A DNA stretch of 43,675 bases from an uncultured Kiloniellales bacterium. Lineage in GTDB: Bacteria; Pseudomonadota; Alphaproteobacteria; Kiloniellales; JAKSDN01. The position numbers and the translations under genes are program-made. The notes under the pieces were generated by a model, which was not told the origin of the DNA, searched no databases, and saw nothing but the letters and a program-made list of their open reading frames with translations. This document shows positions 1-11,190 of this stretch, piece after piece. Numbering within the stretch: position 1 is the first letter of the stretch; every line of letters begins with the position of its first letter. The stretch spans positions 1 through 43,675 of the forward strand of contig CAMYKD010000010.1 of the NCBI GenBank assembly GCA_947258885.1, read 5' to 3'.

Positions 1-768
1 GCGCGCGGCCTCGAGCTCCATGGCGTCCTCTTCGTCCTCGTCGCGCATGTCCGCCACGTCCTTGTGCCGGAACAGGGCGTTGTCGTCGAAGTTCATCTTC
101 GCGTCCAAGGCGATCACCTCGCCGCCGCCGGTCACCACCAGCGGGTTGATCTCGACGATCGAGGCGTCGAGCTCGGCGAGCGCCCTGTACATGGCCATCA
201 GGAACTTGACCGCCGCGCCGACCGCCTTGCCCTCAAGGCCGAGACCGAAAGCGATCTGGCGGCCGTGGAACGGCATCAGGCCCAACGTCGGGTCGATCGC
301 CAGCTTGAGGATCTTCTCCGGCGTCGCGGCCGCGACCTCCTCGATCTCCATGCCGCCCTCTGTCGAGGCCATGACAGTGACCCGGCTGGTCACCCGGTCG
401 ATCAGCATGCCGAGGTAGAGCTCGCGTGCAATGTCGCAGCCGTCCTCGATGTAGAGGCGCTTGACCTCCTTGCCGTCCTGGCCGGTCTGCCGGGTCACGA
501 GCACGTGGCCCAGCATCTTGCGGGCGCTCTCCTTGACCTCTTCGAGCGACCGGCAGAGCCGCACGCCGCCCGCGCCTTCCGGATCGTCGGCGAATTGTCC
601 GGCGCCGCGGCCGCCGGCATGGATCTGAGACTTGACCACCCAAATGGGGCCGCCCAGCTCGCGCGCCGCGTTCTCCGCTTCTTCCGGGGTGAACGCAACG
701 CCGCCGCGCGGCACCGCGACCCCATATTTCGCCAAGAGGCCCTTGGCCTGGTACTCGTGAATGTTCAT
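1..768 (-). CDS. sucC: Succinyl-CoA synthetase beta subunit, 5' part only
   Basis: ADP-forming succinate-CoA ligase beta subunit, which makes ATP and succinate from succinyl-CoA in the TCA cycle as a complex with SucD. The first 256 codons are present and the frame runs off the left edge, so about the last third (the CoA-ligase domain) is missing. The start is certain: the protein opens [17 protein letters not shown], the family hallmark, followed by an ATP-grasp domain ([41 protein letters not shown]). It lies 171 nt downstream of mdh on the same strand, an arrangement common in alphaproteobacteria, where sucD and sucAB usually follow. The gap contains no clear promoter, so co-transcription with mdh is possible. 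Confidence 0.96.
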   Translation of the reverse strand, partial: MNIHEYQAKGLLAKYGVAVPRGGVAFTPEEAENAARELGGPIWVVKSQIHAGGRGAGQFADDPEGAGGVRLCRSLEEVKESARKMLGHVLVTRQTGQDGKEVKRLYIEDGCDIARELYLGMLIDRVTSRVTVMASTEGGMEIEEVAAATPEKILKLAIDPTLGLMPFHGRQIAFGLGLEGKAVGAAVKFLMAMYRALAELDASIVEINPLVVTGGGEVIALDAKMNFDDNALFRHKDVADMRDEDEEDAMELEAAR

Positions 769-939
769 GGACCGCCCATCCCTGGATCCGTCACACCCGG
801 TCGATCACAATGACCCGCTCAAGCTTCCCCAAACAGGCCGCACTAAGCCATACGGTCAGCAGCGCGACCGCTCGCTGAGGGCGCGCGCTACTTTAGCACC
901 CAGGAAAGGCAGCGCAACCTGGGGCTATTTCTTATTGCC

Positions 940-2049
<1,110 letters not shown>

Positions 2050-3183
2050 CTAATCCGAGTGCTCGAGCGCGATGTACTCCTTGGAGCGCATTTCCTGCAA
2101 TCGGCTCACCGTTCGTTGGAATTCAGCCGCCCCGTCACCCGTCCTATAGAGCCGCTCGGGCGGCGCTTCGGCCGACACGACCAGCTTGACCCGATGCTCG
2201 TAGAGTGCGTCGATCAGGGTCATGAAGCGGCGCGCCTCGTTGCGCCTGTCCGTATTCAGGACCGGTACATCGGCCAGGATCACGGCATGATAGCGCCCGG
2301 CGATCGCCAGGTAGTCGCCGGGCCCCAGCGGCGCCTCGCAGAGCTCGGCGAAAGAGAAGCAGGCGACGCCGCGCGCGGCGCGCGGCACGGCGAGCGTCCG
2401 CCCCTTGACCGTGATCCTGTCCGGCGCACCCGTGGCCCCCTCCGTCAGCCGCGTGAAGGCCTGCTCCATGGCCGCCGCGGCGCGCGCGCCGAGCGGCGCG
2501 TGATAGACCGAGATATCCTGCAGCCGGGCCATGCGGTAGTCGCGGCCGCTGTCGAGTTGCAGGATATCCAGGCGTTCCTTCAAGAGCGCGACGAAGGGCA
2601 GGAAGCGCTCGCGCTGCAGGCCCCCGTCGTACAGGCGGTCGGGCGGCCAGTTGGAGGTCGCGACGACCACCACGCCGCGCTCGAACAGGGAGTCGAAGAG
2701 TCGTCCCAGGATCATGGCATCGGCGATGTTGACCACGTGGAATTCGTCGAAGCAGATCAGCCAAGCCTCCTCGGACAGCGCGCCGGCCAGCTCCGGCAGC
2801 GGATCGGCCCTGTCGCCCTTGGTCGCTCGGCGCCAGGCGTGCAAACGGTCGTGCACCTCCTGCATGAAGGCGTGGAAATGGACCCGGCGCTTGACCTCCA
2901 TCGGCACGCTCTCGAAGAACAGGTCCATCAGCATGGACTTGCCGGTGCCGACCCCGCCGTAGATGTAGAGCCCCTGCGGCGGATCTGCCCGCCGGCGCGC
3001 CAGGCCCAGGCGCGCCTTCCAGCCGCCACGCCCGGTCGAGAGCTCGTAGTACCTGAGCGCGTTGGCCAGGCTCTGCAGCTTCTCGACGGTCAGCTCCTGG
3101 CCGGGGTCGGGCTTCAGCTCGCCGGCGTGGCGCCGGGCGCGGTAGGCGGCGAGCGGTCCCTCCGCAATAGTCGCGTCGGTCAT
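2050..3183 (-). CDS. zapE: Cell division ATPase ZapE (AFG1-like)
   Basis: AFG1/ZapE-family P-loop ATPase. The E. coli member acts at the Z-ring during constriction, and mitochondrial homologues work in protein quality control. The protein has 377 aa, close to the family norm. The Walker A is GGVGTGKS (residues 76-83), followed by the family signature RRVHFHAFMQEVH and Walker B LICFDEFHV (142-150); RFMTLIDALYEHRVKL near the C-terminus is also typical. No strong ribosome site precedes the ATG, but the N-terminus fits the family. It sits between the nitronate monooxygenase gene (75 nt upstream) and mdh; zapE next to mdh is a frequent alphaproteobacterial arrangement. Confidence 0.93.
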   Translation of the reverse strand: MTDATIAEGPLAAYRARRHAGELKPDPGQELTVEKLQSLANALRYYELSTGRGGWKARLGLARRRADPPQGLYIYGGVGTGKSMLMDLFFESVPMEVKRRVHFHAFMQEVHDRLHAWRRATKGDRADPLPELAGALSEEAWLICFDEFHVVNIADAMILGRLFDSLFERGVVVVATSNWPPDRLYDGGLQRERFLPFVALLKERLDILQLDSGRDYRMARLQDISVYHAPLGARAAAAMEQAFTRLTEGATGAPDRITVKGRTLAVPRAARGVACFSFAELCEAPLGPGDYLAIAGRYHAVILADVPVLNTDRRNEARRFMTLIDALYEHRVKLVVSAEAPPERLYRTGDGAAEFQRTVSRLQEMRSKEYIALEHSD

Positions 3184-3258
3184 GGGCGGATTCGGGCAGG
3201 AACGGCGGTCACGGCGGCCTGAGTGAATAACGTGATCGCAGCCGCTGTCAACGGCGGG

Positions 3259-4221
3259 TCACGCCTGCCAGCCGGCCGCCGCCTCTAGGCGGGACTCGGC
3301 TTCGGCGACCAAGCGCTCGACGATCTCGCCGGCCGGCAGCACCTCGCCGATCAACCCGACCGCCTCGCCGGCGATCACGCCAGCGGTGTCGAAGTCGCCG
3401 CGCCCGGTGGCCTCGCCGTAGCGCGCGCGCTCGGCGGCGCCGGCCTCGGCCAGAGCCGTTTCGTTGCCGTGCCATCGCTCCGTGAAGGTGTTCGCCAGGC
3501 CGCGGATCCTATAGGGAGCAGGCCAGGCGAGGTCGCGCGCCATATCGAACACCGACGTCTTGACGGTATCCTCGCCACTGGCCGCCAGGATCCGCTGCTT
3601 GGCCGCGGGGTGGCCGAGCGACTCCGCCGCCGCGTAGAACCGCGTGCCGAGCAACACCCCCGCCGCACCCAGCATCAGCGCGGCGGCGAGCCCCCGGCCG
3701 TCGGCGATGCCGCCGGCCGCCGCCACGGGGACCGGCGCCACGGCATCGACCACGGCGGGCACCAGCGGCAGGGTCGCGCGCGTCGCGCCATGGCCGCCAG
3801 CCTCGCCGCCCTGGGCCACGATCACATCAGCGTCGGCAGCTGCAGCCGAACGGGCGTGGGACAAGCTTTGGACCTGGCAGATCAGCTTGGCGCCGGCCTG
3901 CTTGATCTTGGGCGCGAAGGGCGCAGGGTCGCCGAAGGACAGCATCACGGCAGCCGGGCTGCGCGCCAAGGCCAAATCCAGCAGCGCCGGCCTCTCCGCC
4001 AGGCACCAGGTGATGAAGCCGATGCCGATGCGCTGGTTGCCGGCAGCGGCGAACTCCGCCTCGATCCACTCGGCCTCGCCATAGGCGCCGCCGATCAGGC
4101 CCAGGCCGCCCGCCGCGGAAACCGCCGCCGCCAGGGCGCCGCCGCTGACCCGCGCCATGGGCGCCAGGATCACCGGATGGGGGATCTCCAGGAGCTCGGT
4201 GAGCGGAGTCTTCAGCGCCAT
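3259..4221 (-). CDS. Nitronate monooxygenase family FMN enzyme
   Basis: TIM-barrel FMN protein of the nitronate monooxygenase (2-nitropropane dioxygenase) family, 320 aa. These enzymes oxidise alkyl nitronates to carbonyl compounds and nitrite; some relatives act on other substrates. Visible are the FMN-binding N-terminus ILAPMARVSGG, the family block AQGGEAGGHGA with its conserved His (about residue 144), and the phosphate-binding stretch AAGGIADGRGLAAALMLGA ending in LGTRF. It begins 19 nt after the stop of the SDR gene, so it is the third gene of a likely operon with the SAF-domain oxidoreductase. The substrate cannot be told from the sequence. Confidence 0.88.
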   Translation of the reverse strand: MALKTPLTELLEIPHPVILAPMARVSGGALAAAVSAAGGLGLIGGAYGEAEWIEAEFAAAGNQRIGIGFITWCLAERPALLDLALARSPAAVMLSFGDPAPFAPKIKQAGAKLICQVQSLSHARSAAAADADVIVAQGGEAGGHGATRATLPLVPAVVDAVAPVPVAAAGGIADGRGLAAALMLGAAGVLLGTRFYAAAESLGHPAAKQRILAASGEDTVKTSVFDMARDLAWPAPYRIRGLANTFTERWHGNETALAEAGAAERARYGEATGRGDFDTAGVIAGEAVGLIGEVLPAGEIVERLVAEAESRLEAAAGWQA

Positions 4222-4240
4222 GATCCTCTGCCCTTCCCGT

Positions 4241-4987
4241 TCAACGCCCGCCGGCTACGCGCAGCACCGTACCGGTCACGTAGGAGGCCGCGTCGGACAA
4301 CAGCCAGAGGATCGCTTCCGCGATCTCTCGCGGGGCGGCGGCGCGGCCGAGCGGCACCTTGGGCGCATCCTCCGCAAGCCGTTCCGGCATGCCCGAGGCG
4401 GCATGGATCTCCGTGTCGACGAAGCCCGGGGCGACTGCATTGACCCGGATGCCCTCGCCGGCGACCTCCTTGGCGAGGCCGAGTGTAAAGCTGTCGACCG
4501 CGCCTTTGGCGGCGGCGTACCAGACGTACTCGCCGGGGCTGCCGATCGTGGCGGCGCCGGAGGACAGGTTGACGATGGCCCCGCCCGGCCCGCCGCGGCG
4601 CGTCGACATGCGCCGGACCGCTGCACGCGAACACCAGATCGTTCCAAGGAGGTTGACCTCGACCACGGTCCGGATGGTCTCCGAGGAAGCTTCGTCCAGG
4701 CGGTTCACCCGGCCGGCCAGACCGGCATTGTTGACCAGCGCCGTGGCTGGGCCCAGCGCGCGCCCGGCGCTCTCGAACAGGCCCTCGACCGCGTCCTCGC
4801 GCGCCACGTCCGCCTGCACTGCGATGGCCCGCGCGCCGGCACCTGCGATGTCGCGCACCACCGCCTCGGCCGCCGCCGCGTTGTTCAGGTAGTTGACGCA
4901 GACGCCGTAGCCGCGCGCCGCTGCCAGGCGCGACGTCGCCGCGCCGATCCCTCGGCTGCCACCGGTCACGATGATGGTTCCGGCCAT
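4241..4987 (-). CDS. SDR family oxidoreductase (FabG-like)
   Basis: Classical short-chain dehydrogenase/reductase of 248 aa. The cofactor motif is TGGSRGIG (residues 8-15), NNAG follows at 86-89, and the catalytic set is Ser142/143, Tyr157 and Lys161 (YAAAK). The C-terminal VTGTVLRVAGGR is the usual FabG-like end. Arg12 after the glycine motif and VNYLNN after the second strand are compatible with NADPH. Start: the ATG at 4987; the frame stays open far upstream through the neighbouring gene, but that part has no homology. It lies 35 nt after the SAF-domain gene and 19 nt before the nitronate monooxygenase gene, consistent with one transcript. The substrate is unknown. Confidence 0.9.
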   Translation of the reverse strand: MAGTIIVTGGSRGIGAATSRLAAARGYGVCVNYLNNAAAAEAVVRDIAGAGARAIAVQADVAREDAVEGLFESAGRALGPATALVNNAGLAGRVNRLDEASSETIRTVVEVNLLGTIWCSRAAVRRMSTRRGGPGGAIVNLSSGAATIGSPGEYVWYAAAKGAVDSFTLGLAKEVAGEGIRVNAVAPGFVDTEIHAASGMPERLAEDAPKVPLGRAAAPREIAEAILWLLSDAASYVTGTVLRVAGGR

Positions 4988-5022
4988 CGGTTTGCCTTCG
5001 TGAGCCTGGCCAAACGATGGGT

Positions 5023-6381
5023 CTACTCGGCCGCCTGGGCGCCGCCCGCAAAGACGGCTTCCATCTCCTTGCGAACGCGCAGGGCGGCGTTGGCCGGATC
5101 GACCGCCACGTCGGCCCAGCTCAGCGGCTGGCCGGCCTTGACCGCGCGGGTCGAGGTGACCCCGTGGGCGAGGCCGATCGGCAGAACGCCGGCGGCGAGG
5201 CTGTCCTCCGCGGGCATCAGCCGACCCCAGACCGTATAGCCGCCCTCGCCGTCCAGCACCTCGCCGGCCGCAATATCGCGTTTCGCGACCGCGGCCACAT
5301 CGGCGCGGAAGCCGGTCGCCGAGCCGGTCGGCTCGCCACGCAGGGCGGCCGCGAGGACCGAGATGGAGAGCTCCAGCCCGATCAGGTGATAGGGCTTGTA
5401 CATGGACGCGTAACGGCCGCTCGAATCGGTCGCCAGGCCGTACTCTTGGAAACAGCGGGCGGTATAGGCCCCCGGGCCCTCGAACACGACGTACACGCCC
5501 CAGCGCAGGTCGCGCTCGACCGGGCTGCCGTCGCGCTCGAGACAGGAGACGACCTCGACCTGGCCCTTGTGGTGCAGGGTTCCGCCCTCGGCACGGGGCT
5601 TCAGCCCCTCGGCCAAGTGCTCGGCGCCGACCGGCGGAAAGGTCAGGCCCTGCGGGGCCGGGGTCAGGCCCGTGGCGTTGGCGACGGCCGCCATCTCGAT
5701 CGCCGACTTGGTGCCGTCGATGAAGGAGTTGAACATCTTGGGTTTCATGCCGCCGGCCTCGGCCTGTTCCGGCGTGATCCCGTAGTAACCCCAGACGGTC
5801 TCTGGCGTCGAGGCGTGGTACTCCGGGAGGTACTTGGTACCCTTGCCGGCTGCCACGACCGAGAGGCCGCTGGCGTGCGCCCAGTCGACCATCTCGCAGA
5901 TCAGCGCCGGCTGGTCGCCGTAGGCGAGCGAATAGACCAGACCGGCCGCGCGCGCTTCCTCGGCCAGCAGCGGACCGGCCAGCGCGTCGGCCTCGACGTT
6001 GACCATGACGATGTGCTTGCCGGCGCGGCAGGCGGCCTGGGCGTAGGCGATGCCGGCCGCCGGGTCGCCGGTCGACTCGATCACCACCTCCAGCCCGTCG
6101 GCGGCGATCAGCCCTTGGGCGTCCTCGGTCAGATGGGTGGAGCCGGTCTCGTAGGCCTCGGCGAAGGACCCGGCGCCGACCTGCGCCGCATCCCATCCGG
6201 TGGAGGTGCAGGCTTGGCGCGCGCGCCCCACGTCCAGGTCGGCCACCGCCATGACCTGGAGCCCCGGTATGACCCGGGCCTGGGCCAGGAACATGGAGCC
6301 GAACTTGCCGGCGCCGATCAGGCCGGCGCGCACGGGCCGGCCCTCGGCGGTGCGCTTCTGCAGCAGGGTGTAGAGGTTCAT
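5023..6381 (-). CDS. NAD(P)-dependent oxidoreductase with C-terminal SAF domain
   Basis: Protein of 452 aa resembling the predicted homoserine-dehydrogenase-like family COG4091. An N-terminal Rossmann fold (LIGAGKFGSMFLAQ, about residues 21-34) is followed by a middle catalytic-like region (KGTKYLPEYHASTPETVWGYYG) and a C-terminal SAF domain (RDIAAGEVLDGEGGYTVWGR, then an ending much like sialic acid synthase/antifreeze folds). This family is generally found with sugar-acid catabolism, but the true substrate is not known; it is not a genuine Hom enzyme. The start MNLYTLLQKR is typical, behind a weak AAAGGG ribosome site. It is first in a tight minus-strand set with the SDR and nitronate monooxygenase genes. 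Confidence 0.82.
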   Translation of the reverse strand: MNLYTLLQKRTAEGRPVRAGLIGAGKFGSMFLAQARVIPGLQVMAVADLDVGRARQACTSTGWDAAQVGAGSFAEAYETGSTHLTEDAQGLIAADGLEVVIESTGDPAAGIAYAQAACRAGKHIVMVNVEADALAGPLLAEEARAAGLVYSLAYGDQPALICEMVDWAHASGLSVVAAGKGTKYLPEYHASTPETVWGYYGITPEQAEAGGMKPKMFNSFIDGTKSAIEMAAVANATGLTPAPQGLTFPPVGAEHLAEGLKPRAEGGTLHHKGQVEVVSCLERDGSPVERDLRWGVYVVFEGPGAYTARCFQEYGLATDSSGRYASMYKPYHLIGLELSISVLAAALRGEPTGSATGFRADVAAVAKRDIAAGEVLDGEGGYTVWGRLMPAEDSLAAGVLPIGLAHGVTSTRAVKAGQPLSWADVAVDPANAALRVRKEMEAVFAGGAQAAE

Positions 6382-6611
6382 GGCCGCTTTTCCCTTTGTT
6401 CTTTCGATGTCAAATCGGGCATCGCACGTCGGGCGTATCGTCGAATTGCAGATACCATAGTTCCTCGAATCGCGCGCCGCGGCAATCCCGTACCGCGCCC
6501 CGTAACGAACCGCGGCTGCAACCGAGCGCCCTGCCAAGTGACGATGCGGACAAGATGGCCACCCGCCGCGCCAACCTGTCCGTGGTCGCTGGGGGGGCCG
6601 CACCTCCCAGG

Positions 6612-6639
6612 TAGACGATCCCGTGAAAATTGCTACACT
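6612..6639 (+). promoter_or_regulatory. Extended -10 promoter abutting the EEP gene
   Basis: TAGACG (6612-6617) and TACACT (6634-6639) are 16 nt apart, with a TG dinucleotide one base before the -10 (TGCTACACT). The start codon at 6647 lies 7 nt after the -10, so the transcript would begin at or next to the ATG (leaderless). Confidence 0.45.
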
Positions 6640-6646
6640 GGCGAGA

Positions 6647-7849
6647 ATGGCGAAGCACTTCACGCGTGCGGAGTGGGCCAAGGTCCACGATCTCGTCCGT
6701 CAGCGAGGGACGGCTTTCGGCCTGCCCGAACGGCGCCCGGACTCCGTGGTGATCGGCTCGTTCAACATCCGAAAGCTGGGCGCCCTGAGCAAAAAAAGCC
6801 CCGGCGCTTGGAAAATGCTCGAGCTCATCTGCCGGCGCTTCGACCTTATGGCGATTCAGGAGGTGCAGGACGACTTGGAGGGACTGATCCACCTGAGAGA
6901 CAGCCTGGGCGGCCGCTACGGCATGGTGGCCTCCGACATCACCGGCAGCTATCCCGGGCAACGGCCGGCTCCTGAGCGCCTGGGCTTCCTGTTCCGCTGG
7001 GACATCGTCGAGCGGACCGAAATCGCCTCGGACATAACCTTCGACCGCGGCAGGGTGGTTTCGACGCTGTACGAGTCGCGGGCCGGGTTCAGGAAGGCCT
7101 TCGACAAATACACCAAGGACCTGGCCGCCTGGGAGATCAAGAAAGCCGAGCGCAAGGCGGCGGGCAAGCGGGCGCCGAAGAAGCCGACGCCGCATCTGCC
7201 CGAGTTCCTGACTTTCATTCGCCAGCCGAGCTGCGCCTCGTTCCGAATCCCCGGTGCCGCCGGAACGGAGCCCTACGGGTTCCTGGCGGTCAACGCGCAC
7301 CTTCTCTACGGCGACTACAAGGACGAACGCCACAACGAGTTCAAGGCGCTGGTCGGTTGGCTGGTCGACCGGGCCCGCCAGGCCACGCGCATGTATCATC
7401 CGAACATCATCCTGCTGGGCGACTGCAACCTCGATTTCGACAACCCGAAGACCGACCGGGACAAGATCGACGCAGACCTGAAGGCGCTCAACAAGACGGA
7501 GCTCAGAAGCCGCAAGAGCGCCAAGCTCAACTTCCCGTTCCTGACCCGCCATCCGATCCGCGGCGAGTTCCTCAGGTCGAACGCCCGCCTGAACCAGACC
7601 TACGACCAGATCGGACTGGTGATACACGACCCGCGCCTGCCCGACCACGGACGGAACGCGCAGGCGGGCAGCGATCCGGACGGCTTCAACTACGATGTCT
7701 TCAATTTCGTCGAGCTGTTCAGCACCGCCCTTCACGGCAAGCCGTACAACGAACTGACCAAGCGCGACCGGAACGCGCTGATCAAGAAATTCGAGCACGA
7801 CCTCTCCGACCACATGCCGATCTGGATCCGTCTTCCGAAGCCGTTTTGA
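6647..7849 (+). CDS. Endonuclease/exonuclease/phosphatase (EEP) family protein
   Basis: Metal-dependent phosphohydrolase of the DNase I-like EEP superfamily, 400 aa from this start. The family motifs occur in order: SFNIRKLG near residue 38, AIQEVQ (metal-binding Glu, about 72), NAHLLYGD, LLGDCNLD, DQIGLV and the C-terminal SDHMPIW. It has no signal peptide, so it is probably cytoplasmic. A Lys/Arg-rich insertion (about residues 150-175) lies between the second and third motifs. The target (DNA, RNA, phosphoinositide or other) cannot be assigned. An alternative GTG start exists at 6623 (408 aa); the ATG at 6647 is preferred because a good -10 box is placed 7 nt before it. It stands alone between two minus-strand groups. 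Confidence 0.85.
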   Translation: MAKHFTRAEWAKVHDLVRQRGTAFGLPERRPDSVVIGSFNIRKLGALSKKSPGAWKMLELICRRFDLMAIQEVQDDLEGLIHLRDSLGGRYGMVASDITGSYPGQRPAPERLGFLFRWDIVERTEIASDITFDRGRVVSTLYESRAGFRKAFDKYTKDLAAWEIKKAERKAAGKRAPKKPTPHLPEFLTFIRQPSCASFRIPGAAGTEPYGFLAVNAHLLYGDYKDERHNEFKALVGWLVDRARQATRMYHPNIILLGDCNLDFDNPKTDRDKIDADLKALNKTELRSRKSAKLNFPFLTRHPIRGEFLRSNARLNQTYDQIGLVIHDPRLPDHGRNAQAGSDPDGFNYDVFNFVELFSTALHGKPYNELTKRDRNALIKKFEHDLSDHMPIWIRLPKPF

Positions 7850-7937
7850 CTGGGAGCGGCTGGGCCGGTTCCTCCACTGTGGCGCGGGGGCCCGCAAGCC
7901 GCTATCTTCGGGCCCGGTCGGAACCAGGGAGAGACCG

Positions 7938-8144
7938 ATGAACGAGGACGTGTTCAATATGGAGGTGCGCAAGTTCCTCAAGAAGGTCGGCGTCACCTCG
8001 CAGCGCGAGATCGAGACCGCAGTGCGCGAAGCGCTCGCCGCCGGAAAGCTTTCCGGAAGCGAGACCCTCAAGGCCAAGGTGCACCTCACCGTCGAGGGGC
8101 TCGACCTCGCCCACGACATCGACGGGGATATTTCGCTGAGCTGA
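7938..8144 (+). CDS. Small DUF6494-family protein
   Basis: Protein of 68 aa, which I recognise as the alphaproteobacterial DUF6494 family from its opening MNEDVFNMEVRKFLKKVGV and the middle SQREIETAVREAL. It is soluble, with mixed charge and no signal peptide or membrane segment; function unknown. A strong AGGGAGAG ribosome site precedes the ATG, and a possible -10 (TATCTT within CCGCTATCTTCGG, near 7901-7908) lies about 33 nt upstream, so it probably has its own promoter. It ends 15 nt before the stop of the convergent GDPD gene. Confidence 0.85.
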   Translation: MNEDVFNMEVRKFLKKVGVTSQREIETAVREALAAGKLSGSETLKAKVHLTVEGLDLAHDIDGDISLS

Positions 8145-8159
8145 GCCCTGCGATCGCGC

Positions 8160-9215
8160 TCAACCGCCGCCCGCCGGAAAGGCCGGCGGAAGCTCCATCC
8201 CCTTCTCCGCCATCACGCCGCGCAGGCGGTCGGGATAGTCTGTGATGATGCCGTCGATACCGCGCTCGATCAGCGCGGCCATGTCGGCCGGGTCGTTCAC
8301 CGTATAGGGCACCACCTCGAGGCCCAGGCGCCGGGCCTCGCGCAGGTCGGCCTCGCGCAGGTCGCGGTAGAAAGGTGACCAGACTTGGCCTCCCGCCTGC
8401 TCGATCAGGCGCGGCACCGAGCCGTCGAAGGCGTCCACGTCGAGGCCGGCCGTCCATCGGGAGGCGCCGGGCCGGCCGCGTTCGATATTGTCGAGCCAGT
8501 TCTGCTCGGCCGTGAGATAGGCCGTCGCGATCTCCGGCGCCAAGTCCTGGGCCACTTTCAAGGTCCGCCAATCGAAGGACTGCACGGTCGTTCGCCCGGC
8601 CGCGCCCGCCGTCCGGACCGCGGTCACCAGCGCCGCGGCGAAGACTTCGGGCGCCGGCGACCCGGCGGGCGCGAGCGGCGAGATTTTGGTTTCGATGTTG
8701 TAGTGCATGGTGCCACCCGAAAGCGCCTCGGCACGAGCCAGAACCGCATCGAGGGACGGCACGGAGACGCCGTCCCGACCTTCTTGCTCGGGAAAGCGGC
8801 GCGCAGATTTGCTTTCGGGCCGCAGGCGGCCGACGTCGTAGCCCTGGAGCTGGGCGAACTCCAGTTCGACGAGGGCCGGGCCGGGATCCTCGAGCCAGGC
8901 GCCGTCGGGACCGCGGGTACGGTCGGGATTGAGCCGCTGGTCGTGATGCACGACGAGCACGCCGTCGCGGGTCATGCCGACGTCCATCTCCAGCGTGGTG
9001 ACGCCAAGCGCGAGCGCACCCTCGAAGCCGGACAGGCTGTTCTCGGGAAAGAGGCCGCGCGCGCCGCGGTGGCCTTGCAGATCGAAGCTCGACGGCATGG
9101 TCTGGTTCCTCGCGGTGTCCCCGCGCGGCACGAGGTAACTGATCAGCGTGAGCCCGGCAAGGACCGCGGTAACGGCCAGCCAGACGCGCGAGGATCTCGA
9201 GAGTCTAGCGGGCAT
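8160..9215 (-). CDS. Glycerophosphodiester phosphodiesterase, membrane-anchored
   Basis: GDPD-family enzyme, 351 aa, predicted to cut glycerophosphodiesters to glycerol-3-phosphate and an alcohol. A single hydrophobic segment at residues 11-29 (VWLAVTAVLAGLTLISYLV) suggests export or anchoring facing the periplasm. The TIM-barrel follows with HRGARGLFPENS (His49-Arg50), the metal ligands EMDV (Glu76, Asp78) and the catalytic His pair VVHHDQ (90-91); NIETKI, VQSFDW and the late GIDGIITDYPD are also conserved. An AGGA ribosome site precedes the ATG. It lies 45 nt downstream of recQ on the same strand, so it may share its transcript. Confidence 0.92.
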   Translation of the reverse strand: MPARLSRSSRVWLAVTAVLAGLTLISYLVPRGDTARNQTMPSSFDLQGHRGARGLFPENSLSGFEGALALGVTTLEMDVGMTRDGVLVVHHDQRLNPDRTRGPDGAWLEDPGPALVELEFAQLQGYDVGRLRPESKSARRFPEQEGRDGVSVPSLDAVLARAEALSGGTMHYNIETKISPLAPAGSPAPEVFAAALVTAVRTAGAAGRTTVQSFDWRTLKVAQDLAPEIATAYLTAEQNWLDNIERGRPGASRWTAGLDVDAFDGSVPRLIEQAGGQVWSPFYRDLREADLREARRLGLEVVPYTVNDPADMAALIERGIDGIITDYPDRLRGVMAEKGMELPPAFPAGGG

Positions 9216-9260
9216 GCGGCGTCCTGCCGTCCTGGCGAACGGCGGGGGCCGACCGCCGGG

Positions 9261-11069
<1,809 letters not shown>

Positions 11070-11076
11070 GATTTCG

Positions 11077-11086
11077 GTTATAGCAA
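11077..11086 (-). promoter_or_regulatory. Extended -10 box abutting recQ
   Basis: TTGCTATAAC on the minus strand: a TATAAC hexamer (11077-11082) with the TG extension, 7 nt before the recQ ATG. No good -35 was seen. It implies transcription from at or near the start codon. Confidence 0.5.
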
Positions 11087-11148
11087 GGATCGCGGGCCGG
11101 ACCCGACCGAAAAGCGACATAGCCGTTGAGCGCGCCGCGTCGATGCCG

Positions 11149-11165
11149 CAGGATGGTCCATCCTG
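11149..11165. repeat. 17-nt perfect palindrome in the recQ/reductase intergenic region
   Basis: CAGGATGG-T-CCATCCTG, two 8-bp arms around one base, 26 nt before the start codon of the reductase gene. Size and position suit a dimeric repressor operator, possibly overlapping the promoter of the plus-strand gene. No regulator gene for it is adjacent. Confidence 0.55.
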
Positions 11166-11190
11166 TCGCCACGCTAGGAAAGAGTCCGCC

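Noticed and set aside
899-923. CCCAGG/CCTGGG hairpin after mdh as a terminator
   Set aside because: A 13-nt loop, only 6 pairs and no U-run in the mdh direction.
4241-6196. Apparent 651-aa fusion of the SDR with an upstream domain
   Set aside because: The extra N-terminal part is an out-of-frame reading of the SAF-domain gene; the SDR has its own ATG.
6410-8119. A 569-codon minus-strand frame opposite the EEP gene
   Set aside because: The plus strand carries all EEP motifs in order; the reverse frame is its shadow.
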